A stretch of 64,000 nucleotides of DNA, taken from positions 1,240,001 through 1,304,000 of the forward strand of contig JANTQA010000045.1 of assembly GCA_027625915.1 (NCBI GenBank). The letters run 5' to 3'. Made by a program: the position numbers and the translations under genes. The notes beneath the pieces are model-generated. The model was not told the origin of the DNA. It saw only the letters and a program-made list of their open reading frames with translations, and made no database searches. Positions 46,894-59,039 of this stretch are shown piece by piece (positions within the stretch are counted from its first letter, which is position 1; each line of letters starts with the position of its first letter). Source of the DNA: Anaeramoeba flamelloides. Its lineage: Eukaryota; Metamonada; Anaeramoebidae.

Positions 46894-49800
46894 TTATTTT
46901 TTTCTTTTCTTGAAAATTTTATTTTTGTTTTGCTCATCATTTTCCTTCCTATTTCCCTTTTTAATCTTTTCAGTTGAATCTTTTTCCACATTATTTTCCA
47001 TTCCTTTTTCTATTCGCTTTTCATTGGATTGATATATTATCTTTTCGTTATTAGTCTTTTTTTCTATTTTATTGAAAATTATATTTCTTTTTATAATTTT
47101 GATCCATGCATTAAATTCTTTTTTGTTATAAGTTGAAATAATGATGCGTTTCTTATAAGAAGCAATTGTGCGATTATTCGAAGAAAATTTAACATGTTTA
47201 ATTTTTCCTGAATTGCAAGGAACAAACTTAAATTTATATCTTTTGAATTCTGATTCCTTTTTATTTATCATTTTTATAATGATGTTTTCTAGTGGGATCA
47301 TTGCAATCGGTTTATCCTTTTATAAATTAAATATATTAATTTGTTTTTTTTTTTTTTTTTCAATTGATTTAAAATACAATATTTAATCAGAATAAATAGT
47401 AATAGAAATTTTGATTTTTTTTTTTTATTTTATATTTTTTGAGAAGAATTAAAAAACAGATCAGATCAATTTTCATTAAGAATAAATCTGATAAAAATAA
47501 AAACATACGGATGATTCATTTTTAAAATAGTATAAACAATTATAGGATAGTATAAACCATCGATATTTCCAGATATTAATTTTTTTTTGTTTTATATACA
47601 TCCAGCCACTTTTTTCAGGATTTAGAAAAGTTAGTGTTTCTTGAGAATAGTTACTTTTCCCATTGTTGTGATTCTGCAATTTTGGAATTGAATAAAAGGT
47701 TTTGATGAGATAATCGTTTGGTAAATCTTCACCATCATTTATACCTTTTAACGAAGACATAAAACTAGATAGCAATTTTTCACTCCTTTTTTTCCCAAAA
47801 TCACAACCAGAACTGTACACAATTAAACCAAATGATAAAATATATACTGCATCTAAATAATTATAATATAATTAGAGAGTTGTTGTTAGAATATCAAAGA
47901 ACAATTTAACAAATATTAAAAATTAATTGTTTTATTATAACAACTAAAATTTTTGTTTTTTAAAAAATGAAATTCAAATTAGCCAAAAGCAAGAAAGATC
48001 TTTGTTTTTTTTTAAAAAAAAACTAGTTTTATTTATTTTATTTATTTATTTTGAAGTGGGGAAATTAATTTACTCTTACAGAAGTTAGTTTTTCTTTTAA
48101 TTTTTAGAATTGAGTTAAGTCTTTGATTTTTATATATTAGAGGTTTTGATGATAACATGCTATAATTCACGATAAAGTTACAAAAATCGCGGTAATTTCA
48201 ATCAAATCGCGATATATCAGAAAATCGCGATATTCAATATTATCGCGATAATATAACAAATCGCGATATTCTATAAAATCGCGATAATTATTAAAAAATC
48301 GTAATAAATGGCCAAAATATCTCGATTAAAAAGTAATCGCGATATAATAGTTGATGAGTTTTTGGGTTGATTGAGAAATATTTTTAAAAAAAAATTTTTT
48401 TTGATCAAAAAATAGATTAGGTGAAAAAAAGTTATTCTTTGAAAAAACAACAAAAAAGATACTTGATCCAATCAAGGATCAGATCAAAGAGTTGTATTGT
48501 GTTTTCATTTTGTTTGGTTGTCAAACCTATCGATCCTTTAAGATCAACAACAATAAGAAATAAAGAGAAATAAATATTTTTTCAGTTAATCGTGGTGTTG
48601 TAAATTGAGTTGAATAAAAGACCTTCTAAAACAAACAACCCTTTATCTGTTCTTTAAAGAATGTGATCTTGGGTTACAATATTTTCATTTTTTCTCAGCA
48701 AGCTAAAAGGAGTTGGATAACTCTTCAAAAGATTTCACAACATCCTTGCCAGATGATCACCAATTATTAAGATTTTTTATACAATACTTGTCTTCTTCTT
48801 CTTTTTCTTCTTTGAGCATCTTTGCTTTGGACAGAAAATACAATTAGAGCTTAGTGGTTTTTGTTTGATCGATCACCAAAAAGAATGAAAATTATTCTTT
48901 ATTCTTTTTGGCTATTTAGAAATGGTGAAGGTAACAACTCCGTTTTAAGAAAACATACATATTTTATATTCAAGTGTATTGTTGAAATGGGTAATTATTA
49001 GTTTGATCATAAAATTTGTTTGAAATTTTATATTTTGTTAAAAAAAAAATGAAAAGAATAAATTTTTTTTCTACAACAACCTAACTCATTCCCTTTTATA
49101 AAAGTTTTCTGTCTTTCAAAACTTTCAAAAACTTGAAGACAGTTCAGAACCCTTACAAACACTTTCTGGCATTATTAAAGGGAAAGGTGTTGTAAAAGTC
49201 TCAAGGCTTTGTAAAAGTCAAGAGATTTTTTTTAAGATGATCTCAAAAAAATCATTTTTTATTTTTTCGCGATAATATGAATATCGCGATAATGTTGTTT
49301 ATCGCGATTTTATGATTTTTCGCGATAAAGTTGGACTAATCGCGATTTTTTTAATACTATTGCGATTTTATTGTTAATATCAGGATAATATATGTTATCA
49401 TCAAAACCTCTATTCTTTTGAATTCTGGAAAACCAAGGTACTAAAAGGGAACTTGTTGATAATTGACAACACAACTGATTTTTTATATTATTATTATATC
49501 TCATGATTTTTAGATATTCCTGTCATTTCCATCCAGATTTATTGTTTATTAGAGTTTATCTAAATTGATTAAGATTCGCATCGAGTAATTTTAAATTTTC
49601 TATTTCCCAATTGATATTTTCATTATCTTTTTTTGAAAATTTTACTTTTTTTGATATATGTTTAAATCCCAGAATTTCTAATTTATTTTTGAGTTTATAT
49701 CTTCTTTTATAGATTGAAATTCTGACTTAGTCTATTTTTTCATTCAGTTTTATAAATTATTCTTGAAGAATGTGGATTAATTTTTAAAAAAATTATGACT

Positions 49801-52800
49801 TTTTTCTTTATCCAAACATTAATTGTATTGAAACATTTTTGAGTTAAGAGAATGGTATTCTTCGACAACAAGTCAAAATTTTAAAATATGTTATTGGTGG
49901 TGTTCTCTACTTACAAATTTTGTAGATCCCAAGTGTCAAAAAATTCCGATCGACTAAGAAAACCAAAAAAGAAAATTAGTTTAGTGAGATCGAATATTTT
50001 TTTTTTCCATTTTTTCTGAAAAAGAAAACTATTAAATTCTTTTTCTTTCTCACAATTTATCTATTTTTTATCCCGTTTATTGCAATTTCGATCATTATTA
50101 CCGAATAACATATCTTTGTTACCAGTAATATCAATATAAAGATTTTTTTTCTTTTTTGAGATGAAACTTTTGGTTAACCAAAAAAATTGATATATTCAAC
50201 AGATTAAAAAACAATTGTATTTTTTTAAGAAGGATAGTTATAATAATCAAAGTTTTAAAGTCATGTAAAAATTTCACTCTAAATTTTGTTTTTGTTTTAA
50301 GATGAAAGTTGATTTTTCAAAATAAAATTTTCTTAAAGATATTTAGGAATTAGTTAATTGTATCCTCAAAATTCAAAATCAATTTTTTTCAGCAAAAAAT
50401 TGATTTAAATTGTTATAAGGATTTTTGTGAATAAGACCAAATAATTTGTTAAAAAAATTTTTTTTCATTTTTTGAAAATCAGAAAACAACTTTTTTAAAA
50501 CTTTAAAGAATAATTTTTTTGCATAATAGATCTCAATTTAATTGATAAACTGTAGTGTTCCTTCTACCAAATATTCATTTATTGAATAACCTATACCACA
50601 ATTAGTTTTATTGGCTAAGATTTGAATTGAAAGATTAATAAAAAGAAAAAGAAACCAAATAAAAAAAAAATTTGCATTCGAAATCAATACTTTCCGACTT
50701 ATAACGAAAAATATTTTTTCCCATTTTCAAGAATTAACTTAATTCTTAAACAAAATAATAGGTTACTTTTTTTCGTTTTATATTGGAAACATGCAAATTT
50801 TGAATTTCAAAAAAGAGACTCAAATCAATAAATTGTTTAAGTGAGGCTAACTCATCCATTTCATAAGTCTAAACACAAATTACAAAAAAAAAAATTTTCA
50901 AGATCTTGACAAGATTTCATTTTATTTTTGAAAATGAAAATACTCCCTTAAATTAAAAATTACAAATACCTAAAATAATTGACTAATGTAAACTAAATTC
51001 CAAAAAATTGAATACTGTTTGTACAGTTTAGAATAACAATATCACACTTTACATTCAATTTGGATATAATTTTAATTTTACAAACTATTTCATTTTTTCG
51101 GCTTTTTCTATTTTGTTTTCATTTCCTTTTTTCCAGTTACCTAATCTGTTTCGTTAGATCTGGAATTTTTTTTCAATGGCTGATAGAAGGTTAATGTTGA
51201 ATTTGTTAAATTGAAAAATCACATTAAATTGGTAGATGATATCTTATCATTTGATCGATCAGCAATAGTTTGTGAAATTTCAACAAATTTACCAATACAT
51301 TTTTTTTGTTCTCTCTCGTTTCATTATTTTGGACTAACACCAATTTTTAATTTTTCATTTTTATATTTTTTTCTTTTATTTGGATGAAAATGATTACTTA
51401 TAAAAATATTAATACTGGGTAACTTAAATGTGGTTTTATATTATGTTTTGTAAAAATATACAATAAATTGAGTTGTTTTTCTTCCAATTTTTGATTTTGG
51501 TTGTGTCAAAATTTTTGAAATGGGATTTATATTGATTTAAACATTTGTAATTTTATCCCATTGGAGAGCTAATTTTTGTTGTTTAAAAATTATTTTTATT
51601 GATTTTTTTAAAATTATATTTTTAAAAGTTTTTTTGTAAATGTTTCTGTTTTTCAGGCCAAATTCCTAAATATTTTATTTCTAATAATTGGTTTGATTCT
51701 AAAGTTTTATCAATATTTGGATTCAGCCCAAGTTCTTGGATAATTTTATAAATTATTATTAACTTTTTGTCCATTTCTGGAATGGGTCCTTCCATTATTA
51801 AAATTAATTCTTTCTACAAACCTTTGAACGTGTAGAACTAAATCTTTTATTTTATTTTTTTTTTCAATTAAAAAGTGTCTGATAAAACCAAACATCCAAG
51901 GAGAAAAGAGTGTCTCCTTGATAAACTCCTATTCCTTCTTTTTTATCAAATTTTTGTTAACCAAATTTTGATTTTTTAATTTTTAATATATTTATTGTTT
52001 GCATAGTAAACTAATAAATGACTAATTTTATCAATGCATTTTTTAATATCGATTGTGTCTATAAAAAAATTCTTTATTTGTATATTTTTTTTTTTGGGTT
52101 TTTAAAGTTCAAATAATAAATTTAGAACAGCTATTCTTGTAAACAATTTATTTATTTTTTCTTTTCGAATTGAGGATCTGAAACTAGATTCGGAAAGTAT
52201 TCTGCCACTTTATAAATGAGTTTTAGAAAAAATCTTGATAGTTATTATTAATTTGGATTTTTCAATAATTTAAAGGAATTGCTTTATATTCCGCTTTGTG
52301 TATAAATCTAAAACTTGTTTTATTGTAATTTAACTATTAATTCCAATTTTTGGCATTTTTTGAATTTGCCAATTTTACCTAAAAAAAAAAAAAGAAAGAA
52401 AGAAAGAAATTTTATAGAAACTGAATTGAATTACTTTTTTAAAAATTTTTATATTATTATTTTCAAGTTTCAATTAATAACATATTTTTTTTGTCAAATT
52501 ATATATATATAAATATATAATATTCGGAAAATTTTCTCTTAAATTTATCATTTTTTTTTTGATTATTTATTTTAAAAATTATTTTTTAACAAAACTCCTT
52601 TTTACAAAATCAATTATTTAGAAATTCTTTCAAAATATTTATATTTATACTTGATCAATTCATTACTAAAAACATTTATAGATGAAAAATAATTGACAAA
52701 CTAAAAAAAATGATTATTTTTCAATGGGTCACAAGGTATTAAATGACTTTTCTTTGCATTTAACACCTTGTTAATTTGAAAATTTTTCTTCTTTTTTTTA

Positions 52801-55800
52801 TTATTGAAGAAGTTTAAATTAAACTCTAGATGTCATTATACTTAAATCTACCTTTCAGAAATTTAAGTATGAAATCATAGATTTAACGATTATTAATTAA
52901 TGAAAATAATTTCAAACTATCTTGGTGTAAAATAAATTTAATCAGATTTATTTCTTTGAATAATTTTTCTTTTTTTCTTTTTTTTTTTCGTTCGAATTTG
53001 TTTTTATATTATTCCAATTGAGAGAAATAGAAACTTATTCTTGGGTATAAAATAACTCAACCGATAAATAGATTTTTTAAAAAATATGAAATTTTTGGAA
53101 GATGGTAGAAAATATTAGAAAATAAATGTGAATTTAAATCACTATTTTCTTGAACCATTATTTGTATGCTTGATTAGTTATTTTTGTTATAAATTTATTT
53201 TTTGAATTTTTTTAAAAAATAAAATAAATAGTTAAAAGTTAATCAAATTCAAATGATTTTATTTTTCACACAATTAAATCTTGTGAAAAGTTAAAATAAA
53301 ATACCAGTAACTACAGGATATCTAAATCTCAGAGATATCACATCTATTTACACTTTCAGAGTAATATTAAAAACACCTAGTTTGAGATAAATCGTTTGTA
53401 GTTCCGCTTCGTTCTTTAATGGGGTATAGTGTAAAAACGGTTTATTTAATGAGGCTAATATTTATTTTTTGTTGATTCATTATATGATTTCAATTATTTT
53501 TTGAGTGGTTTAAACAGAAAATTTATAATTCCTATATAATGAATTTAAATAACTAAAAAAAAACAAAAAAAATATTTTACCGGAACTTCTAAAAACAGCT
53601 GGATTGTCCTGATAATATTTTTCAGAAAAATTTAAAATGATTCGATGGCATAAACTAGCTTCGCCAGGTAATTGTAATGTAGATAAAAATTTAATTAAAG
53701 CATCTGTTAAAAATTGGTTATAAAATTGAAAGCATTCTAGATATTTACCCGCAATTCCCTGTTCATTAACTGCACTATTTTTACAAAAAATATAAAAAAA
53801 TAGAGCATAGATAAAAAAAAAATAGGCTAATAAGAAGAAATATTTTTTAAATAAATAAGCAACAAAGATATTTAAAATGGAAAGGTTCAACGACAATTTT
53901 AAAGTTAAGAAAATTCACAAATTATTTAGATAGATATTTTTATGTTATGAATAAAGTTAAATCAAAATTTTTTAAATTGTGTAAAAATAAAAATAAAAAT
54001 TTGGATATCATTGAAGATTTGTATCGTTTTCTTTTGAATTGCTCAGTCTATGAAAATAATCATAAAATCTGTATTTCTAAATTATATGGGATTAATATTT
54101 TTAATTATTTAAAAAAAATGATTTTATTACTATTTTTGATATTATTAGCAAACAAGATCCTGTATCTTTTTACATTATTGCAGATAATAAAGTTATCATT
54201 TTTTCCGGGATAGGATAAACAAAATAACAAAAAATAACATATATACAATGATGATTTAATTAGCTTATACTTTAGATCAACTTCTTGACACTTGTTTACT
54301 CTTTCCATTTTGGATATTTTCAAATTGTGAAATGTTATTTTTTGTTATTCATAATAACTTTTTTGGATGATGAGAGCGTTTCTAAATATCAAAATTAGAT
54401 GAGTTGTAGGATAAATCAAATTAATAGGTTTTATGAAGAAACAAGTATAACAGATTATACTAATTTTCAAAAAAAGTGAAAATTAAAAGAGTCTTTTAAT
54501 CATCTTACTCATCCAATTTGAAGGTTTTTAACAAACAATAATAATAAAAAAATTGAGTTTTGAAATTTTGTGATCAAATTGATCAATTTGTTTGATTTTG
54601 ATAATTTAAAGTTGATTTTGGGAAATTCTGTATTAGAGTTAAATTTTTTCAAAATTATTAAAAAAAATTGTAGAATTTTTTGCATTTTTTTATATTTTTT
54701 TTCTAAAAGAAAAGGATGTTTGAAATATTCCAGAAATTACCCGAAAATCGAAAATACCCGAAATTTCATAACTCCAAAAAAACACGTTATTGGACAACTT
54801 TAAAGAAACTCTAATGTCAATATATACGGTTTAATGGTAAAATAACAATTTTGCTTTTAGACAAAATATATTTTTTGAATTTTTTAATTTAGACCCTCTA
54901 AAGAGTTTTTGGTACCTTTTGAGTCTATTTGAGGAATTGTTGGTACTTATTAGGATACGTGTGAGTAATTGTTGGTGTATACCAGGGTATGTGTATCGGT
55001 TGTGTTAGGTTTGGTATGGTTTGTATTTGTATGTTTTGGTTAAACCGGTTCCTTTGATGGAATGGGGAGTTAAATAAAGTTTGGCTTGGGTCACCTTGTG
55101 TATAATATGGGTATGTATTGTTTATTATTAGATATTACTTGGTTATTTTTGGATTGTACTTAATATTACAAAATTAAGGGTAATGATACACAATTAGAAA
55201 TTTTCTTTACAAGTACATTTTCTCTCATTTATTAAAACTCATTTAGCAAGGATCAGAAATGTTATAAGTTTCTAAGATACCAATTCTTTTCACACAAAAT
55301 AGGTTAAATACTATTCCCCAAAATTTTCATTTTTTGAATTTTGATATTTTCAGTAAAAAAAATATTTATTTTTTTGACAATCAAATTTCAATTTTACCAT
55401 TAAAATAGATGTATTGATAAGAGAGTTTCTTAAAAGTTTTTCAAAAAGTATTTTTTAGTTGTTAAAAATTTTTTCGAGTCTTTTCAATTTTCGGATATTT
55501 TCGAGAATATTTGATAGATCCTGATCATATCTGTAAACTTTTACACAATTGCTTCTTCTTTGCTTGGTTTTATTATTAATCCTGAATGGAAAAACTTTTG
55601 ATTTAAAATTTTTTGAGTAACAAATTACTTCCTATTTCCAAAGAATTCCCAAAATGAATTTAAAATCCTATTTTTATTTTATTCATCTAATTCTTGTTTT
55701 GGTTCAGAAAATATGATAATTTTTTAAATACATCTTGAGAAATGAAGGTTTATTGGATGCATTTGTTTGGTTTGATAATTATTTATATTATAGTGGTGAA

Positions 55801-57902
55801 AAAAAATACCTGACCTGAAAAAAATCAGTGGCAAGATTTTTAATTGTGAATATTGGTAAAATTGTTGTGTAATTGTAAATATTTTACACCTAAATCCTTT
55901 TTGTAAATAACCAATTTTTTTTATGAACTACGCAATAGGCCTACCCAAAGTTCATCAAATTAAGGTATCTATAGAATACTCAAATAATTGTTTGGATAAC
56001 CAAAGTAGATCAACTTTTTTTGAAAAATAATAAAATTTTATAGAAGTTTGCTCGGGTTTGGAAAATGATAATTTTTTATTCTTGTTTTTTGATTGAATAG
56101 TGTTTTGAACAAGTTACAATTTAATTAATCATCATTCTAATAAGTGGGTGAGCTAGAATTTCAAAAGTTTGATTTTTTAATAAAAAGGAATTATTTTTAA
56201 AGAAAAGAAATTACTCAACAATTTCCGGAATATTAACAATTAAAAATCTTGTCCTGGGTTTTTTTCACTACTACAGCCAGTTTCACTTTTAAGGCACAAA
56301 CTTTCAACACAATTTAAGGTACAAAAAAATCTCTAATTAATGTACAAAATATGAAATTTTTGTTTTCTTACAAATTATTTTACTAGAATCTGTATTGTGT
56401 GCCTTAATTTGAGATTTTTTTTTTGTGCCTTGATTTTCGTTGAATTTGTGTGTCATAAAAGTGGAACTGGCTGTATACATTGAATTGAAAACTCAAAATA
56501 ATTCCGAATCATGCTTGAAATTTTTTCTCAATTTTTCTTTTGCTTTGGGTTGAATCTTTTAGTAGTTTTTTTTTGGATTTCGAGAATTTAATCCTTTCTC
56601 TTTAATCTTTGAAAATGTATTCTTTATTTTTTGGCTTGGTTTGATCAAAATATTTGAAAATTGAATTTATCAAAAACAAATTTGTAACAAAAGGATTTTT
56701 GTAAAATTATAATAAATAGTAACAGTGTGAGAATTTCAATGTAATGACTTATTTGTTCTCATACAAATTAAGAATATATTGAAGACAAATCTTCGAAAAT
56801 AGGCTTTTATCGATTTTTTTTTTTTTTTCATTCTTGATTTCTAAAAAATTCATTTAGAATAGTGATCTCTTGTGAATTTGGTATTCTAAGAGAAAAGATT
56901 TGTTTTTAAAATACATACCTTTTGAGGTCAAGTATCTATTTTTTTTTTGGTTTATTCGAGGATTAATTCCAAGTTTTCACATTCAACACATTTCTTGATC
57001 CAAAACTAATTTAATAAAAACCAAAAATTTAAACAAAAAATGTTCAAAAAATTCAAGACTCAACTCTGATTAACTTTTATACCTTTCATAAGTTGAGTAA
57101 TTTTATGGTGTTTTGATTTCAAAGCTTCAATATCCCACATGGCACTCAAAAAATCTTGTTTTCAGTAAGGTTCTCACACAATTAAAATTTTTCAAATCAT
57201 AAAATGTACCTACTCCCTTAAAAAAGTGAGTACCTCAGGTTTTATAAGTTTTTCTTTATACGATCTAATTCACACATTTTAAGCTGCCCAAATAACAATT
57301 TATAAAACTTTTTTAAAACAGTTGTATAGCTGTTTTAAAAAAGTGTGGACTCGAAGTTTTGTAAGTAGGGCTTCAAACTGTCTAAGTCATATGTTTTAAT
57401 CAGTTCAGTCAACATCTAACAAAAGTTTTGGTACACACTTTTCTAAAACAGCTGTATCAGCATTGAAAAGTAATTTGTTTGAATTCAGATTTTTGTTCCT
57501 TAAAATTTCTTCTTTCTTCTTTAAGTCTCAAAAAAAAAAAAAAAGAAAATAGGACTTGTACAGATCACTTAAATATAAACCAAGCTGGGTTTTGCTAATA
57601 CCATTTGTTTCAAACAAAAATTTCGCAATACAAGTTGGGTCGTCTTTTATTAAACCATTTTCAATGCAATATTTTATTCCAATTTTTGGTTTTAAATTAA
57701 ATTGCCAGACTGCTTCTTGAAGATTTGGTTGATTTTTTGATTGGGTTTGTTTGTTCTGGGAGATTTTTGGAAATTTAGATCTCGTTTCTGTTTCTTTTTC
57801 AGAAAAATTTTCTGTTTTTTCTTGTTGTTTGAATTTTTCTTTCTCCTTTTCCTTTTCTTTTTCTTTTTCTTTTTCTTGTTCACTTTCTTCTTTTGAACTC
57901 AT
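46894..57902 (-). CDS. Cytohesin-like Arf guanine-exchange factor (Sec7-PH), four exons over 11 kb
   Basis: Exons 57902-57562, 53774-53581, 47852-47509 and 47316-46894; introns 3787, 5728 and 192 bp, all GT-AG; 433 residues in one frame. Exon 1: ATG at 57902, a KE-repeat head, then Sec7 start (FNLKPKIGIKYCIENGLIKD, then GISKTQLGLYLSDL). Exon 2: FLTDALIKFLSTLQLPGEA with the catalytic glutamic finger, then ILNFSEKYYQDNPAVFRSS. Exon 3: DAVYILSFGLIVY, KGINDGEDLPNDYL, a linker, and the PH start SGWMYIKQKK, YRWFILSYNCLYYFKNESS. Exon 4: PH end (DKPIAMIPLENIII ... FNAWIKIIKRN) and a Lys-rich polybasic tail. Order and linker match animal cytohesins, which load GTP on Arf at phosphoinositide-rich membranes. 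The normally invariant MLNTDxHNP groove motif is not recognisable (VYSSGCDFGKKRS). Both long introns are full of transposon remains. Confidence 0.85.
48138..49412. mobile_element. TA-flanked DNA element with subterminal ATCGCGAT arrays (1.27 kb)
   Basis: Terminal inverted repeat gaggttttgatgataaca at 48140-48157 and inverted at 49393-49410, flanked by TA on each side. Inside each end is a cluster of the palindrome TCGCGA: about six full sites in 48187-48345 and five in 49266-49347, plus one-mismatch relatives. The left cluster is spaced about 17 bp apart. The centre (48.35-49.25 kb) has no ORF over ~65 codons, so this copy is non-autonomous. It sits in intron 2 of the Arf-GEF gene. Repeated subterminal motifs are known transposase-binding sites in several DNA transposon superfamilies. 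The superfamily is not determined. Confidence 0.75.
49844..50951. mobile_element. TTAA-flanked element (gggagt family), uninterrupted copy
   Basis: About 1.1 kb between TTAA at 49844 and TTAA at 50948, aligned end to end with 33255-35751 minus its nested insert. Right end atactccc-TTAA. Provides the empty site for the nested element at 33747-35126. No ORF; intron 2 of the Arf-GEF gene. Confidence 0.75.
51024..51532 (+). repeat. R1 interspersed repeat, copy 5
   Basis: Complete R1 with tttacaaactatttcatttt, tttgatcgatcagcaatag, gatgaaaatgattacttata and the right end gtgtcaaaatttttgaaatg. It abuts the LINE fragment that starts at 51545. Confidence 0.75.
51545..52260 (-). mobile_element. LINE reverse-transcriptase fragment
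   Basis: Minus strand shows, in order, pieces of a non-LTR reverse transcriptase: TIDIKKCIDKISHLLVYYAN near 52000-52070, the conserved GVYQGDTL box at about 51905-51930, and DKKLIIIYKIIQELGLNPNI followed by LEIKYLGIWPEKQK (YLGI box) at 51640-51780. Spacing and order fit the palm-to-thumb part of LINE RTs, with at least two frameshifts. It is cut by R1 on its 3' side. Same strand as the host Arf-GEF intron. Confidence 0.75.
53947..54215 (+). mobile_element. LINE C-terminal fragment
   Basis: EDLYRFLLNCSVYENNHK corresponds to the HFLWNCPAYEKIRK zinc-domain motif at 10.9 kb. After a frameshift, NDFITIFDIISKQDPVSFYI and ADNKVIIF follow the LINE C-terminal pattern. In Arf-GEF intron 1, opposite strand. 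Confidence 0.6.
54831..55403. mobile_element. TTAA-flanked element with tggtaaaat ends; GT-rich interior
   Basis: TTAA-tggtaaaat at the left and attttacca-TTAA at the right, 573 bp. The middle (54890-55140) has a strong G/T bias on the + strand (gtgtgagtaattgttggtgt, gttttggttaaaccggttcc) unlike the DNA around it. No ORF. Element call is from ends only. Confidence 0.45.
55791..56273. mobile_element. TA-flanked element with gtggtgaaaaaaa ends (~480 bp)
   Basis: Left end TA-gtggtgaaaaaaaatacc and right end tttttttcactac-TA are inverted, and the inner arms pair again (caagatttttaattgtgaat / attaacaattaaaaatcttg). No ORF. The right TA is shared with the M1 copy that follows. Confidence 0.7.
56272..56475. 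mobile_element. M1 MITE, copy 4
   Basis: TA-CAGCCAGTTTCACTTTTAA at the left and AAAGTGGAACTGGCTG-TA at the right. About 200 bp, inserted head to tail with the preceding TA element. Confidence 0.85.
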
Positions 57903-59039
57903 TCTCTTGTTTTGAGACAAAATTAAATGTAAAAGTTATTTTACTTCTGCTTTTTTCAGCCTGAATACTTTTTAAGAGTGAAACGTGGGTTTATAAAATA
58001 AATAAATAGTTACAAAAAATGTTTTTAAGGTGCAATTAACTCTTTTTTATTTTTTTTTCCCAAAGTCAAAAAATGAAAATGTTTTCAGATAAATTAAATC
58101 CCGACTTGTAAACTATTTGATCAACTTTAGAGAAATGAGATATTATTTTTACAAGTGTTCATTTTTCCAATTAAATTTTCGGTCTAAAATCGGTTACTTT
58201 TTGTTTGGATTTTTAGATTTAGAAAAAAAAGAAGAAAAATATACAACAGCTTTTTTATTTTAATGAAGTCTCACTTTTAATAATTTTAAAACTGTTTGTA
58301 TGAACAAATAACACTGGAAACTATGATCTTATTTAAAAAATGAAATGAAAAATAAAATGAAATCTGAATCCTTGAAGATCTAAAAAAATTGATTGGATAT
58401 TTTATTTTAGATTATTTTTTTAATTTCGATAAAAATTAAAAGAATGTGTAATAGTTTTTTTCAATTATTTAAGAATATAAAGAACAATCTATTATTATTA
58501 AAAGAAGTTATTAGGGAATATTTCTTATTTTTTTTTTTTTTTTTTGTTATACTTATTGACATGAAAAAAAAATTGTATTCGTTTGAAAATCTAATAATAA
58601 TTTAGAAATAAATAATAATTCTATTGATACTTTTAATCTTTTGGTAATTATTAACTTCATTTAATATTAAGATTGGATTATTAATTATTGATTAATATTT
58701 CGAAATAATCAAAATTGAAAGTTATTTCTTTTCTTTTGGTTATTAGTTGAATTTTACAGGTTTTAAGAAAAGTATTTTCTGATATGATTTTTAAATTGAA
58801 TTAAATAGATATTTCAAAAAAATATTTTGGGTGAATTTTCAATTTTATGGTTTGGTTGTTTTTCTTGTATTTTTTTGTCAAAAAAAAAGATAAAATTGAT
58901 TCAAAATCTTTTTTGATTAAAGAAATTATTTTTTGATAATTTCTATTAATAAAAAGAAATTTAAATTCATAAAGAAATTAGGAAATTTATCTCTCCCTAA
59001 TTTAGAAAAATTAATAAAATTTAACCAAATAATAAATAA

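Larger units (their letters stand above)
55535..57221 (+). repeat. M5 ~1-kb repeat, copy 2, carrying two TA-target insertions
   Basis: Follows 19845-20838 from acaattgcttcttctttgct to aaaatgtacctactccc-TTAA. Between gataattatttat and attgaaaactca it is interrupted by two elements lying side by side (55791-56273 and 56272-56475). The right end has the same ctactccc-TTAA terminus as the gggagt family. Confidence 0.65.

Noticed and set aside
48187-48345. Regularly spaced ATCGCGAT units considered as a CRISPR array
   Set aside because: The repeat is an 8-bp palindrome with ~9-bp AT spacers, mirrored at the other end of a transposon. There are no cas genes and the host is eukaryotic.
57528-57561. 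Continuation of Arf-GEF exon 1 past LSDL to the poly-T stretch
   Set aside because: It reads YKSYFLFFFF, which has no Sec7 counterpart, whereas the donor at 57561 joins in phase to the next Sec7 exon.
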